NCBI GenBank assembly: GCA_009760855.2
Contig: WPIO01000021.1
Coordinates: forward strand, 5,767,001 to 5,831,000
Reading direction: 5' to 3'
Source of the DNA: Cristatella mucedo
Taxonomy: Eukaryota > Bryozoa > Phylactolaemata > Cristatellidae
Length of the DNA stretch: 64,000 bases
Part shown: positions 45,116-57,512 of the stretch, piece by piece
Layout: each line of letters starts with the position of its first letter
Numbering within the stretch: the stretch's first letter is position 1
The notes under the pieces: generated by a model
The model's input: the letters and a program-made list of their open reading frames with translations, nothing else
Database searches by the model: none
Told to the model about the DNA's origin: nothing
Program-made: the position numbers and the translations under genes

Positions 45116-45151
<36 letters not shown>

Positions 45152-45500
45152 CGCCGCTGCTGCCGCCGCCGCCGCCGCGCGCGACTGGCTGGACGACCAG
45201 CTTCGGCCGCCTGGTTCTCTCGGAATGAACTCGACGTCCGCGGCTCTTTCCTCAAGGTGGCGGATGTGGCGGCGCTCGCGCTAATGGCGCCCGTCGCTAA
45301 TCACCACCAGCTGCGCCATCTGCCGCCGCGATCTGGATGTAGTGGCGCCTCATGCCAGTACCACAAGCCAGTAAATGTGGCGCTCACTGACGTTGGCCCC
45401 GCCGCCATGGGCCTCCTGATCGATCTGCGGGCGATTCGGATTATCCTGGTTGCTTCCAATTCGGTGGTTCTACCAAAAGTCGGCGCATTCGGATGACGGT
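44301..45500 (+). other. GC-rich region with two overlapping long frames; coding status unclear
   Basis: Two plus-strand frames overlap: 44563-45228 (221 codons) and 44765-45496 (243 codons). The first begins LQQQRTDRPPQVMSAPP and contains IEWLPDVLGCSSLL; the second runs through an alanine/arginine tract encoded by the CCG units at 45108-45180. Upstream, 44321-44506 encodes a hydrophilic segment (TNKRKDDDCDPRKQIL) in another register. None matches a family I recognise. They could be remnants of one coding sequence with frame errors, or chance frames in GC-rich DNA. Confidence 0.25.
45108..45180. repeat. CCG trinucleotide tract
   Basis: CACCGCCACCGCC leads into about 9 uninterrupted CCG units, then CCGCTGCTG and further CCG units to 45178. 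It is flanked by CpG-rich DNA. Confidence 0.9.
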
Positions 45501-46394
45501 TCGATGAAACGCGACTAACTACGGTTTTCAGGATCTATCGTTTCGGTGGTTTGACGTTCTCGACTGCTGGTTTCAACGAGCACGACGGCACCAGCGTGCC
45601 GGCTACCTGTGGATTCCATTCCACATGTCGGCTTCAGCTCATCTTAGTTATCGGTTTGAAGTCAAATAAGTTACCTACCCGTGTGTAACCATCACCTTCA
45701 GTTCAATGGCGCTCCGCTTTCGCGTTCGGTAAATGGATACCGCCTTCGTGTGCGGCATCAGACTTGGATTGAGAGACGGGCGAATCGTCAGTTTCTGAGA
45801 ACGCCACCGGTTCTTGGAATTACCGCAGATCTGCGACCTGGCGCACCACCCTCGCTGGCTGGATCGTTGAAGACCTGGTACCGCCAATCACCGGCGTTTG
45901 TAGCGATCAGTGCAGAGCGCCGATAGCTCGTCTATCCGATCCACTGACCGACGAGCGGCGACCGGCTGCGATGCGCGACTACTGATTGGCCTCACCAACC
46001 AGCCATCCTGCCACTCAGACATTCAAATCACCATTAACAGCGCATCTGTTTATAGATCGAACTCGCTTTTGGCTACAAACTTTAATCGCCACCTAAAAAA
46101 CTAACCACCGAAGCCACTACCAGCCATTTGCTGTGAAAGACTGGCTCTATCGTTCTTTGCCTTCTTCTTAGCTCCACCCGTTCACTGAAGTCAAAAGCAC
46201 GTAGGCTGGCGAGCGATAACGGACACGTAAGCGGACTGAGGATCTCAAGTGGACTCGACGCTTCCACAAGTAAATTGGACAGTTAGTACGTGTCGTGCAA
46301 CTTCTCTCGAAGCTATCGCTTTCTAATAAAAACAACCATCCATTTGATAGCGCCTCGAAATAATCTTTCACGCTTTGTTTATACAAAGAAAAAC
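45501..46394. other. Unassigned DNA
   Basis: Moderately GC-rich on the left, AT-rich on the right. Short frames only, none with a domain. Confidence 0.35.
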
Positions 46395-46900
46395 ATTCAA
46401 ATGGTGAGTGGTATCGTGCTGATAAACACTATGAATAACATGGACAGGGGTGACATACAGGGTCCTTCTCCCAAGTGGCCCAGTGGCAGCATCACAGTCA
46501 TCCAACTACACCTCAGCACATCAAGGACAATCACAGGGACCACTAAATGCAATCTAAATAGGTGTGTTTTAAGTTTTCTTTGTCTGCATTAGGTCAGAAA
46601 GGGAGGTGTGTTCTGACCTTGAGACAGGAGGAGTTCCAGGCTTTGGGAGCATGGGAACTAATTCTAGGCCTTTAAAAATATATATATGAGAGCGTTTTAA
46701 TAGGATGTGTTATAGCAGCTCAAATGCATGTCTTTAAGACATTCGTCAACTAAGTGCTGTGAGACGGACATTGCAGCTTTGTTTAAAAAAAAGTCAACCT
46801 TGTTTCTAAATGTTTGAAATAAGAGATTCTGTTTTGTCTGTTGGGGACAAGTGTCAACTCAGGTGCATACAGGCTAAAGGCGCGGTCGTCGAGGATCGTG
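46395..46900 (-). mobile_element. Decayed LINE B-type 3' fragment
   Basis: On the minus strand TTCCCATGCTCCCAAAGCCTGG with the coding sense of LVPMLPKPG, then AAACTTAAAACACACCTATTTAG and GCATTTAGTGG, follow the order of the LINE B C-terminal end (compare 7.04-7.18 kb). Upstream on that strand, GACGACCGCGCCTTTAGCC corresponds to the GDRAFS motif. The tail is not recognisable. Confidence 0.6.
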
Positions 46901-47489
46901 CTGCTAAGCGGATATACTCGCATGTGCTATCTGTAGTATTCAGCAAGGTTAACAACATTCTGTAACCACTAACCGTCCTTTCTTTGACATCATTGCTATG
47001 CTAAATGACCATACTAAGCCATTTAAAAACCAGTGCAGCACTAAAATAGTCTACCGACTAAGTGGTCGGTGCATTACACATGCCCCGTCTAATTCTGTAA
47101 TTCGCTACTTGCAAGTCTTCCTGCTCTGGTGAATGTTAAAAATTACATCCGTAAGCGTATATTCTTGACACCAAACATTATTCGTCAAGTGCTCCATTCT
47201 GTATTGTTACATTATACATTATTCACTTCTAGCAGATTACTGCCTCAGGGTCTAAACCAACGACCCAGCTCCCTTTGCGACTCGGTGGTGGTTTCGATTC
47301 TACGCTGTCATGGTGTTTATTCACAAAGGGATGTTGTAATACATAAAACTCTTGTTTTCATATACCTAAGTAGAATATCAAATCGGCTTTAATTAATTTT
47401 ATAATTACACTGGTTCCACCACCGAAAATATTATTCAACGCTCTAAATATTCTTTGGGTCCTTATTAATTATGTTTATCAATACCTCTC
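46901..47489. other. Unassigned DNA
   Basis: No gene seen. GGTGGTTTCGATTCTACGC at about 47285 is a weak B-box look-alike with no good box A upstream. Confidence 0.3.
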
Positions 47490-47625
47490 TTTACTTCCTA
47501 ATCATTAAACATCGTACCACGCTCTTCTGATAATAGTTTGGCTGTGTGAGTCTGCCAACTTCAAATCCTTCAAGATTGTGGAATCAGTCCTTGAACCCAA
47601 AAGTGAGACTCCATCCAACGAGCTC
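47490..47625 (+). mobile_element. Decayed LINE B-type fragment
   Basis: ATTAAACATCGTACCACGCTC, CTTCTGATAATAG and CCAACTTCAAATCCTTCAAG follow the same order as CAAGCATCGTACCACCCGC and AACCTCAAATCCTGTGGAG in the 15.35 kb copy. Only about 130 bp can be followed. Confidence 0.5.
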
Positions 47626-50200
47626 GTAGATCATTGTGACAGTGAAAAACAGAAACGAAAACCTTTGCTCACAGCATTTGCCAGTCATTCAAATTTTCTT
47701 TTCCAGGTTCTTGCCTGATGACGTGTCCATTTATTACTTTACAAACCTGCCATGGCAACCTGGCCTATTGCCTCTAGGCTGGAAAACAGCCTTCAAGCAT
47801 TACAATAGTGCCAATTCTTGGCAAGGCTAGTAAAGCTTTGCAAGCATTAGGGCGTAACTGCGCTCATAAGGTGTAGCCATTCCACATGATACGAAGAGAT
47901 AAATGAAACGCGAACTGATGAAAGAAACGCCATACTGCCAGGTGTAATCCACATTAATCTCCGCGTGAAAAATTACGCTCATCGACAGCGTAGTCGCTCG
48001 CCCGACGGTTCCAGATCTACTGAACTACGGGTGCAAGGCCTCCGCAACTCCCCTGATCTGTCTCAATGCCTGAAGGCTTAACTGTGTTGCCATGGGCATT
48101 TGGGCTTGTACACTCCACACCGACCTGGGACTGCCACCACTATGTGACTTTGACATCATGGTTTCTAGTCATTACATGATCGAACTCCTGATCTGGCTGA
48201 GTCATAATCGGCTGATCTAACACCGCGCCGCCATAGACTGATCTCTTCAAATTGATGCTTCCTTTCCAGTATTTTGTGTTTGTAGAAGAGATTGATCTTC
48301 TCTGTAGAAGCCAGAAAAAGGTACTGACCGCCACAGGTTGGCTGCGATCGAAGGCATGGTGACCGCTATGGCGGTCTTTACCATGGTATCAGCTTCAACA
48401 GGACAGTAAAAAGTGGTGATCTTCCTGCGCCTCAATCGTTAATAACCTCAGTCAAAGGCTGAAGCAAACGCGCGATGGTCGACAATCGAGCAGACGCAGG
48501 TACAGCGGTTACCTGAACCTTTTTTCCATCTGGTGTAAAAGTCATCTCTGACCATGTTTCACTGTTATGTCTCTTTGATCATTCCACCTGGTCTGGATCC
48601 TGGATCTTGGTTCGGATTATTCCGAAGATGTTTATTATTACCTATAGAACCTCTCAGTTTTCAACTTGTTTCCATTTGCTGATAATTTATGGTCGGGTCT
48701 CAAACTTTGAGGAGCTGTCTAAGGTTCTCAGATTGGGTAAAATATACAGGGTTATAAGCGCAATATGGCCAACTTGGCTGTTCTTTTATTAGTCAAAGTA
48801 TTTTGACCTCTGAGAAAAATTCATGCCATATAAGTATCGACAGCCACAGCCAGCTCTCATATTTTCTGTAATCATGCTAGGTTAATGACGTTCTAGCGCT
48901 CATTTGAATCGTCGGTTGCGGATCATGTGCGGCATCATTGCCACTACGTGTGATGACTCAGGTGACGTCACGATAAAATGTCAAACTTTACCAGTTCAGT
49001 GTTGCGTATCTTCGGACTACCATCTCTGATCATGAGACGTGAGCATGCGCTCGTTCTTGCTTTCAGCGTCAACTCTCGGTGACAACGGGCTACCTCGAAG
49101 CGATCAGCGCGATGCTTGCCGATTTCATTATCTCGGCTGACGAGGATGGAAATGGAGATCTGATGAAGGCGCAAACTTCATGGGTGATAAGCTTGCCAAA
49201 AAGTGCCAATCAGTTCTGACGGTTCATTGCATCTTTCCTTTCTCCTCATGTTGGATCTTCCATCAGGTCAGTTCAATGTGTGACAGCCTTTTTGCCCTGC
49301 CAGGATGACCGAGCGGCAGCACGATCGACAAATCGCAACGATATCATCTGAATGGATCAAGCGTGTTTGCGATGGTGCTATCTCATCATTATCAGTGTTC
49401 ACGCTCAAGGTTTACCAGCGCTCAGTTGTGAGGTCAGATGTCAGCATCACTAAGGATTAATGAATAACGAAAATACCACCACTCAGCCTCTCACCTTCTG
49501 GAGTGCGTGCCTTCCTGTGGTTCCACCACTGAGTTCGTCAAACTTCTTTGACACCTCGCATTTCGATTAAAGTTCGATCAGCATCATGTTGGCGACCTTC
49601 ATGCTTCACATGACTCATTAAATCAGTTCTGGCGATGCAATGCAAACCAACAACAGCAGTGAATGGTTCGTCGGTTGCGCATCCTTTATTACTTTGCTCA
49701 AGCTCACCTTTTTCCTCGTATTACCTCTTTGGTGATTCGCGGCACATCTCAAAGATATCGCTATCATTGTCTTTCTCGTCTCATCATCGTCTGAGCTATA
49801 ATCATGTCGCCAAACTTACCAGTGACGACCAGCAAGCTTCGAGCGCCTGGATGGCCTGTGGTGAATATCGTCGATGACGCGTATAAACTCCCCATGTTTG
49901 CCTTCAACGGCGACCACGTAGCTGGTCGTCGGCGGCGGTGTACTCCATCGCCGGCGTGCTGCCAGCGCTGCCGCGCTAAGTCGTCGCCAACCAGCCTCTT
50001 CTTTCCACCGGCGCGCGCCAGCTGCCAGCTTTTTGCTGCGTTCCTGCCCGTCGCCGCGTCATTTAAGGTCCAAAACGGCCGCTCTCTCGCGGCCTGCAGC
50101 GGCATGGCGTGCTTCAACGCGCTTCGACGAGCGGTGAAAAGCTATCATTCACCGGCGACATCGAAACCATAATCAGATGTCTCTGTGACTCCTTTTTATC
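47626..50200. other. Unassigned DNA, GATC-rich
   Basis: No domain found. GATC occurs about 13 times in 48001-49000. A small CpG-rich patch with GCGGCGG and GCCGCG units lies at about 49880-50110, where plus and minus frames of about 120 codons overlap (49764-50117 and 49804-50172); neither is recognised. Confidence 0.35.
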
Positions 50201-52100
50201 AGTGACTTGTGGTGCTTGGAGTCAGGAAACAGTTATGGGCAGGATGTTTCTACCAGATATGTAATAACTTATCTTTTATATGTACAATATGTCTCATATG
50301 CTTATATTCTGTTTTCTATTAATCTATCTATATCTGATGATTTTTTCTACTGTCTGCTGTCTCACCTTCCTATTTCTTCTTACCACATCTCCTTCTTCAT
50401 TCTCACACTCTCTTTTTTTCTCTTCTCTTTTGATTGGTTTATTTGAGGTTCAGATTGCTAACCTGTGAATAGGGATCAGACAGATATCATAAGCTGATGA
50501 GGTCTGTTGCGACAATTTTGTCAGGCTTTGATATATGATCATGTTCTCTTTAGTGTCAAATGTGATTCTCAGTCAGATCTCTCTCTCTCTCTTCCACCTG
50601 CCACTATACCTCTTACCATATAGATGTGGTGCAGCGCCTGATCAAGGCAGGTTACTGACCTATCAGACAAGGATCATTAGTTCAATTCTGATGGGGCGAG
50701 TTACTTTATCCTTTGACGATTAGTAACCAATAAAGACTATTACATCATATTATCAAAAGGGCTACAATCAAGCTGGATGTTATTTTGTCTCTCTCTCTAT
50801 ACATATTATCTACCTATCTACTCTCTCTCTTATTATCTTTACTTATATATATACCTATATATACTCTCTATCTCTGTTATTTATAGTAAAAGATTGGTTC
50901 TTTCATTATCAGACAAAGTTGGGTTGATTCATGGTTCTTATCTTTTGTGTTGATGATGACCGTAAGAATATAACTGTGATAACCTGCAAGAGGCTGACGA
51001 TCTGATGGGTTATTATTTTATCTCTCACCCTTCCATACCATATATGTTCTATATATATACTGCTTATATATGCTGTATACTATATATCATCTTCATATCT
51101 CTCTCTATACATCAAACATCTATCTCACACTCTCTCCACTCTTTCTTTCTCTCTCTCCCTTATCTCCATAATATATAACAGTCAAGAGACTGTCTTTGAC
51201 ATTTTGAGGTTGTTTGGATCTTGCTGAATCAACCATCAGCACTGTCCAACCCAGCCCTGGGTGGTGACCAGCACTAATCATCCTCAAATCTTACAAATAA
51301 GCTACAAGAAGATGGTGGAGCCACTGAAGCTCAAGGCCTGGTTGCTCTCTGGTAGTCCACGATCACTTCCCAGTGCTTTTTGTCATTCAGGATCTCAGCT
51401 CAATATTAGGTTGTTTGATCTATTATAGCGCTAAGCTTACAACCTCGCTTTATGACGTATCGACGTTCAAACTCAAAAAGACAATAACCATCCCACATAA
51501 TCTATCTGAGCAGCAGTCTCTTTCGACATTCATTCTTGCACGTTCTTCTGAATACCACTGGTCTTTCTAATAATAGATTCAAATCAACTCTTATTCGAAG
51601 GGGAAAAGAATTCGTCATCATTATGAAAGCCAGCAGAGTAATGTAATATGGGAATGGTGAAATATCTTCCACCACTCAGGCCTGGCTTTCAAATCATGGT
51701 TTGTCATTAAATTCAAATGGCACGAGCTGCACGAATTTCATTTGTGTCCCCGCAGATGATCCCACATAGTTGGGCAGTCTCTTCCGGTTGCTCATTGATG
51801 GTCAGTTCGCGTTAATTTACCTCTAAGTGAGCTATTAGTCAGGTTATTATGGTGGATCGTAGTCCTATAGTGTGGATGATTCACTGAATAAAAAAAGATT
51901 GTTGATAACTGTCAGCTAAAATGACGGTTCACACTGATTTTTTCAGACAATTACTAACATGTTAGTGGAGACGGCTTTTCAGGCTTTCACTGTATCTAAT
52001 CAGTTGATTTGACCCAATTTCATGGCTGCACGTTTCACTTCAATCTCTGTTATTACATCGCCCTCATGTGAAGCTCAAGCATTATATTGATTATTTCAGA
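50201..52100. other. AT- and pyrimidine-rich unassigned DNA
   Basis: Rich in TCTCT, TATCTA and TATATA patches at about 50578-50594, 50795-50880 and 51040-51180, all too short and irregular for a clean microsatellite. Short frames only. Confidence 0.4.
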
Positions 52101-54684
52101 TCATGTATCATGTCAACGATCACTGGACACTTCCCGCTGTCACCTGTTCTCGTTCTGCGACAGCGGAAACTGGTAACGACAACGCCATTCTCGGCACGCT
52201 AAAAAACCTCTCTGTATCCGGGCCACCGCCGCCGCCAAACAGTTTGCGATGCTGTTTTCGAAACCGCCGGTTGATCTCTCTCTGGCAGGGGCGCCGGTCG
52301 AGTTACGCCGCTATGCCGCCGCCGCCGATACTTCACAGTGCTTTGGTCTGGAACACTCAGACTCAGCTCTGATCATCGACCACGACGCTCACTTGCCTCC
52401 TTCGCCAGCGCCATTACCATAAGCCTCAAACCAGGTCAAACAAGCCGAAACTCCAGCGGCCATCTTTTGCTTGGCGACAGAGAGAGAAGTATATCTATTT
52501 TGCTATGGTAAGAGCGCTGATGGTTATTGTGCAAGTGACCGACTGCGCTGTGAAATCGGATGTGCCACGATCAGTACTCCTCATTCCGGCGTCAAGCTCC
52601 GCGTCGTCTGCGCTCCGCGTCCATCGCTCGCGTCATCACACTCGTCGTCCGCTCACGTCGTCACCGCATCGCTCCGTCCATCACGCTCCGCACACGTCAG
52701 CGTCATCCTCGCGTCAATCACGCTCATGGACCATGCGACGGATGATGGCACCGCCCTCTCCAATCAGAACGCGACAAACCACCGCGAGTCAGTGGATATG
52801 GCGCTCAATCAATGGTATCCACAGTTCAGGCCGGTGCGTTATCCGCATCTGCATTCTAACATCGTTCAAAAATTAGATCGTATGACCAATATCATCTTTG
52901 GGAGACGCATCAATGAAACCAGACTGTGAGCTGCTGCATCCCGGTGCAGTTAGTTAACTCGCTCATGGCAACAAGCGCCATCGTTGGCTCATCTTGCCTG
53001 ATACTGCTACACTACCACTGAACCTCCGATCGGTGTGCCCACGCGATCTTCATGTCGCTCGGCGGCTGCGATATTTCTTCAGCCGGATCTGTGGATTCTC
53101 CATTAAGTTCACTCTCTCATTCAGTCTGCAGCCGTCAATTGATCGTGGCGGCGCTGCATTGAATAACAGCTTCATTATGCACTTCTTTATTCCCTTGGAT
53201 TCTTTCTGCTCGTTTGGCGTCAACTAACGCAGAACTTCCAGTGGAAGCTGCCGCGTTGACCTCCATTGATAAATCCGGTTCAAGAAAAGACCTCGCGCGC
53301 TCATTCAGTGTCTTATCTCCGCCTCAAGGGTGGCCTAGTCAAAAAATCTCGAGCTGCCGTCAGGTCGTTCCATTCCTTGGCCCAAGCTCCCAAGGCAAAT
53401 ACTGCAATAATCCTGCCCTCATCTGCTGGGTCAGAGCAATGCGTCACTCCACTTCTTTGACCCAGTGTAGCCACTGCTGTCATTTCTTCCCTTGTTCTCT
53501 TTCTTCAACTCAGTAACTTGGGCCAGCAAATCTTTGGGTCACCAGTGCCAGTCAGCGCTCCATGTTTCGATCAGCAACTCATCTCAAGAGGTCGAAACTG
53601 GCATGCGTTACGCGTTACAGCGCCTCTCCTTTCGGATTGTTCACGATACCTCTGAAGCTCGCCAGTGCCTTGCTGTTTCCAAGAACCTTTCAAATGGAGC
53701 TACTTTTCCTGCAGACTCTCGCGTCCATTTGCGCTGAGCGCGCTAACCTTCGCCTCTTCAGTGCCCAGCGCCCTTCCGGAGGTGGCGACGCAATCAGCGC
53801 CTGCATTGCCCTGCGGATATTCAGACATCCTCGATCTTCCGCGAGCCCAAATTTGGTGGATCTTGGCGGAGCTCCCAGCGCAAACAAGATTGTGGCGGTC
53901 GATGCAAATCAGTGATAACAGGCTTCATTTCAAGCAACAACAATGACATTCATCGCCAGGTGACGGGAATGTCTTTCTATCGCAGATCTATCATCGGCTT
54001 TGCCCAGTACTGACCATCTCCGTCTGCGACGGTTACGAGCACCGATCAGATCAGCCGATGCGGCATTGGCGTTAGTTTAAATCGTACTTATCAGATCATT
54101 GATGATATCCGTGTCGTGTGGGGGTGCGTCAACACGGTCAGTGCGATTCCCTCAAAGTTTCGGTCTGCTGTTCTCCGTTTATTGTCAACCTCTGAAATAT
54201 CTATTAAAGATAGGATATCTTACCTGTGACGATACCAGCTACTCATTCAATATTTGTCATTCAATCAAGATCTGCCATCAACTGATAAGCTGAATACTTG
54301 CAGCCTATAATACCAGCGTGGATGGAAAAATTCTTGAAACACTAATGACCGTAAAACCGATCTGCTTTCTGTTCTTAGTTTTACCACCTAAACCAGGTGG
54401 CTGGATTAAACCTTGCTTCCCTATATTAGGCCGATGCTGTTGTGCGATATCTACATCAGAATTTAGTTATCGTTTTGTGACACTAATTTAAAGCATCATT
54501 CAACTGCTTACCTTCGTATAGTCTCCAATCTCTAAGATTTGTCTTTTTACATTATTTCAAAATCTCTAACTAGCTCCCAATTGTTCTGTCTCCATTGATT
54601 TTTGTTATTCCCTTCGGCTGGGCTACCAGAAAAGCAGCTGAACCACTGCTATTATTTCCATGAATATTATTCAAGGCTATCATG
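52101..54684. other. Unassigned DNA with a CGTCA cluster
   Basis: A 152-codon plus-strand frame (52471-52929) spans a region with six CGTCA motifs between 52589 and 52720, among many CGTC/TCACGCTC-like strings. The protein has no domain I recognise. CCGCCGCCG patches lie at 52224 and 52316. The remainder holds overlapping short frames. Confidence 0.35.
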
Positions 54685-55165
54685 GTTTTAATATGCGTGT
54701 CCTTTGCTTAAAACTACAATGGCTGCCGGTTGATCGGAACCAGGGCAAAGTTCAGCTGAACTGCCGCCCCCAAGTCTCCATCTTCGTCCTCAGGTCGCTC
54801 ATTATAAAAAATAAATTATCTGTTTCTGTTCCTCCACTAAGATGGTGTGGTGATAGATGTGCTGTAGCTCTACCACAAGATCTTGGAAACTCACGCTACG
54901 ATTCTTCACGCAACGACAACCTACCACACCATTTATGGCACATCCTTTGTGGTCAGGCTATATTTTCCAGCCTCTCACGCCTCAGCGCTGCCTCAGTTCT
55001 TAACTGTGCTTCCCTTTCTCTTAGTTGCGCGAGACAGTCTTCATTACCGAATCACGTACCGAAAACCGCAGGCTGTGAGTGTGTCTCTGGCCTCACTCAA
55101 GCCTTCCACCAGCCTCTAGAAACATTGAGGTTGAACGGGATACATCACATTACAATAAATAAGCA
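54685..55165 (+). mobile_element. LINE A 3' fragment, diverged
   Basis: The start encodes LKLQWLPVDRNQGKVQL, parallel to LKELGWLPVEQRIQSKVLML in the main copy. It continues with a GDRCAVALPQDLGNS-type segment, CGCAACGACAACCTACC, GGCACATCC, TTTCTCTTAGTTGCGCGAGAC, CGAAAACCGCAGGCTGTGAGTG in parts and GGGATACATCACATTACAATA. The LTR element is absent. Confidence 0.8.
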
Positions 55166-56643
55166 TAGTCAGAGTCTGTAGCAAGCTTCTTTAAGCTTTT
55201 TTTATCAATCACCTTATTCATTCTAGCTGTAGTTTGATGTATTAAATGGAACTTTTTAAATTAGCCTAGTAGTTCTGAACTAGTCAGGCGAAGTCGTGAC
55301 TATTCCGATCGTCAGCAGCCTGTGTTAGGCGGCCCTAATGTTTGGACATGAATCGGACAGGGTAAATAGCTGCGAAGGCTGTCCCAAAATCAGACGCCCT
55401 GAAGCAATTATCAAAAGAGCGCACAAAAGATTGAGCTCTTGAAGACGGTCCTGGGCAGCCAAACAACTAGAAGAGACAAACTGCGGCAGTACTCAAGGAT
55501 TGCATATAAAAACAGAGCTCGGTTTTTAATGGTGCAAAGCCTTTCCAGAACGATGGCGTTCAAACCTGCGTTGCACACTAGAATAACGATCAATGTTTCA
55601 CAAACCAACAAAAAATTGGTTGAATTCTTCACCCAGGCATGTTGCGAGCGCGTCAGTAGTTATCCGCGCGGTGTCCCAGCATGAAACGTCAGCTTTGGCG
55701 TTCGTCCAGCAGCTCTGTCTGGGTGCTCAAACCAGTTCACTCCAGATACCGCAGGCTGCGTGGGAGGTCAGCAGTTCCTGCGCGCAGCAACCGGAAGGCG
55801 GCTCTGAGCGTACATCGCCAGAACCCTTCTGGCGGCCGCCGCCGGGTGCTGCTTCCGCCGCCGCGAAACTTTCTGCAGGAGCCGTGATTAGCGAGCATTG
55901 TTTGTGAGGTGAATTCAGCGGACGAGACAGCCATCTCTGTATTTGTGTCTGATGCTTAAATGAGGCGGCTAGCATTTAAATCGGCTGCTACTTTACCGCG
56001 TGCCACTTTTAATCTTCTCCTCAGAGCTCGACCAACTCGAGCGGAGCCTGCGTCGGTCGCTACGTCAGGCGTCGACATCTCAACGTTTCGCCCCTTTTCA
56101 ACGAATCTGCTCATCCCCTGGGCCGCCCCGAACACTGCTTTTGCCGCCATGCGTGGAAGGTAAAAATGTCCAGCGACTATCAAATGAAGGCGGCGCGCTT
56201 CGGTTCAAGAAGCGCTTTCTGACCGGAACGGCAACGCTGAGGCTGCGCCGCAGCGCAGTAGTGCTTGCTCGCGTGCCCACAGCCGGCCGCCCGAATGAGA
56301 CCTACCGTCCATCTGTCCTCTCTGTGGCTGAGCCGCGCCGGAAGCGCCGCCTCGTAGCCGCCTCGCCTCCTCCGGTCAGCCGGTGCTTTGGCAACTCTGG
56401 CTTTCTGTTGCCGCTGTAAGGCATTCCAAGGCGATCTGCGCTCGCCGATCCTGACCCAGCGGCGGTGCGGCCAGACCGACGAACTCGACGCCCTGGGCGG
56501 CGAGCAGCAGGCGAATTCAGCGCAGTGCCGCGCTGCATCGGTACGTAATCTTCGGATCGATGACCCCGGGCGGTGAAAAGAAAGCCGGGGTGACTGCCGT
56601 GTGGTTAGCTTCGAGGCGCTCAACAAACATACCCGCCGCCTGC

Positions 56644-56680
<37 letters not shown>

Positions 56681-57336
56681 CGCCGCCACCACTGCCGCAG
56701 CGTGCGACCAAGCAGCGTGGGTTTGACAGATGCTGGCAGTGCAGGCTGTAGTCTGACAGCGAGCCTGGGGTGCTCCTGCACCCAAGGCCTCTGCTATGGG
56801 AAGGCTCGGAAGACACAGTCAAGTGTGCGGATTTCTTTCACCATCAGTGGTGCTTTGCATCTTCCCGGCAGAAGCCAGCTCTGTTCTGTCATCTGGGGTT
56901 AGAATCCTGTGTGCTCTCAGAAAAGGCGATTCTTCGACCCCTGGGCGGCTGTGACAGCACGCTCACAGCTACGAGATGCCAGGTCTATCGTTTTTAAAAG
57001 TATAGCAGGTTTGGCGCGAAGTCGCTCATCTGCACGACCTAAAGAGATATTCGCCGCCAGCTGCCAGATCCGTTAACGAGTCGAAGGTTGTGACCACAAT
57101 CTTGCCGCTCCGGTTCGCTCGACGCGCAGCTTGCCTTGTCTGTTCCGTCAGCTCTGTGACCATAACTCGGAACCTGAGATAGATTATTGAGATCCAAAAC
57201 CTTTGCCTACTTTCTTTCTTTTGTTCAAAGTGCGTTAAAAATTTCGAGTTTATATGGACGTTGAGTGTTTGCTGCATACGTCGCCATCATATCATTGCCT
57301 CAGATCCTATCATGTATCCACTCACCGTATATACCA

Positions 57337-57337
<1 letters not shown>
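55166..57337. other. Unassigned DNA with a CpG-rich core
   Basis: CpG-rich from about 55.75 to 56.76 kb. Frames of 100-200 codons on both strands overlap (for example 56000-56419 plus, 56180-56785 minus). The minus frame reads a glycine/arginine run from the CCG tract. No domain is seen. Confidence 0.4.
56647..56692. repeat. CCG trinucleotide tract
   Basis: About 14 CCG units with one interruption (CCGCCCGCCG), in a CpG-rich setting. Confidence 0.9.

Positions 57338-57374
<37 letters not shown>
57338..57374. repeat. TA microsatellite
   Basis: TATATATGTATATATATA continuing as pure TA to about 57374. It directly precedes, on the plus strand, the 3' end of the minus-strand SINE, as the TATATA at 8550 does for the SINE at 8413. 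Confidence 0.9.
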
Positions 57375-57377
<3 letters not shown>

Positions 57378-57512
57378 CGCGTGAATGGCGCCCTAAAAGG
57401 ACTTGAAATTTCTATCCAGGCCTTTGCCTGGCGGCAGGGCTCGGGCCTTACGACCTCAGTCTTTGAAAGGCATTTGCTTCCCCCCATGGAAAAGCAGGGC
57501 TGCGATGCGGGC
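57375..57512 (-). mobile_element. tRNA-headed SINE, diverged
   Basis: On the plus strand GAATGGCGCCCTAAAAGGAC, TTGAAATTTCTATCCAGGC, GGCAGGGCTCGGGCC and TTACGACCTCAGTC line up with the minus-strand SINE at 29560-29650 (GTATAGCGCCCCAAGAGAAC, TTAATCTCTATTCGGCGC, CGGGGCTCGAGGCC, CACGACCTCAGCC). The head beyond about 57440 is poorly conserved. Confidence 0.65.

Noticed and set aside
56180..56785. 201-codon minus-strand frame with a long glycine run
   Set aside because: The glycine run is the CCG tract read in reverse; competing frames exist in all registers.
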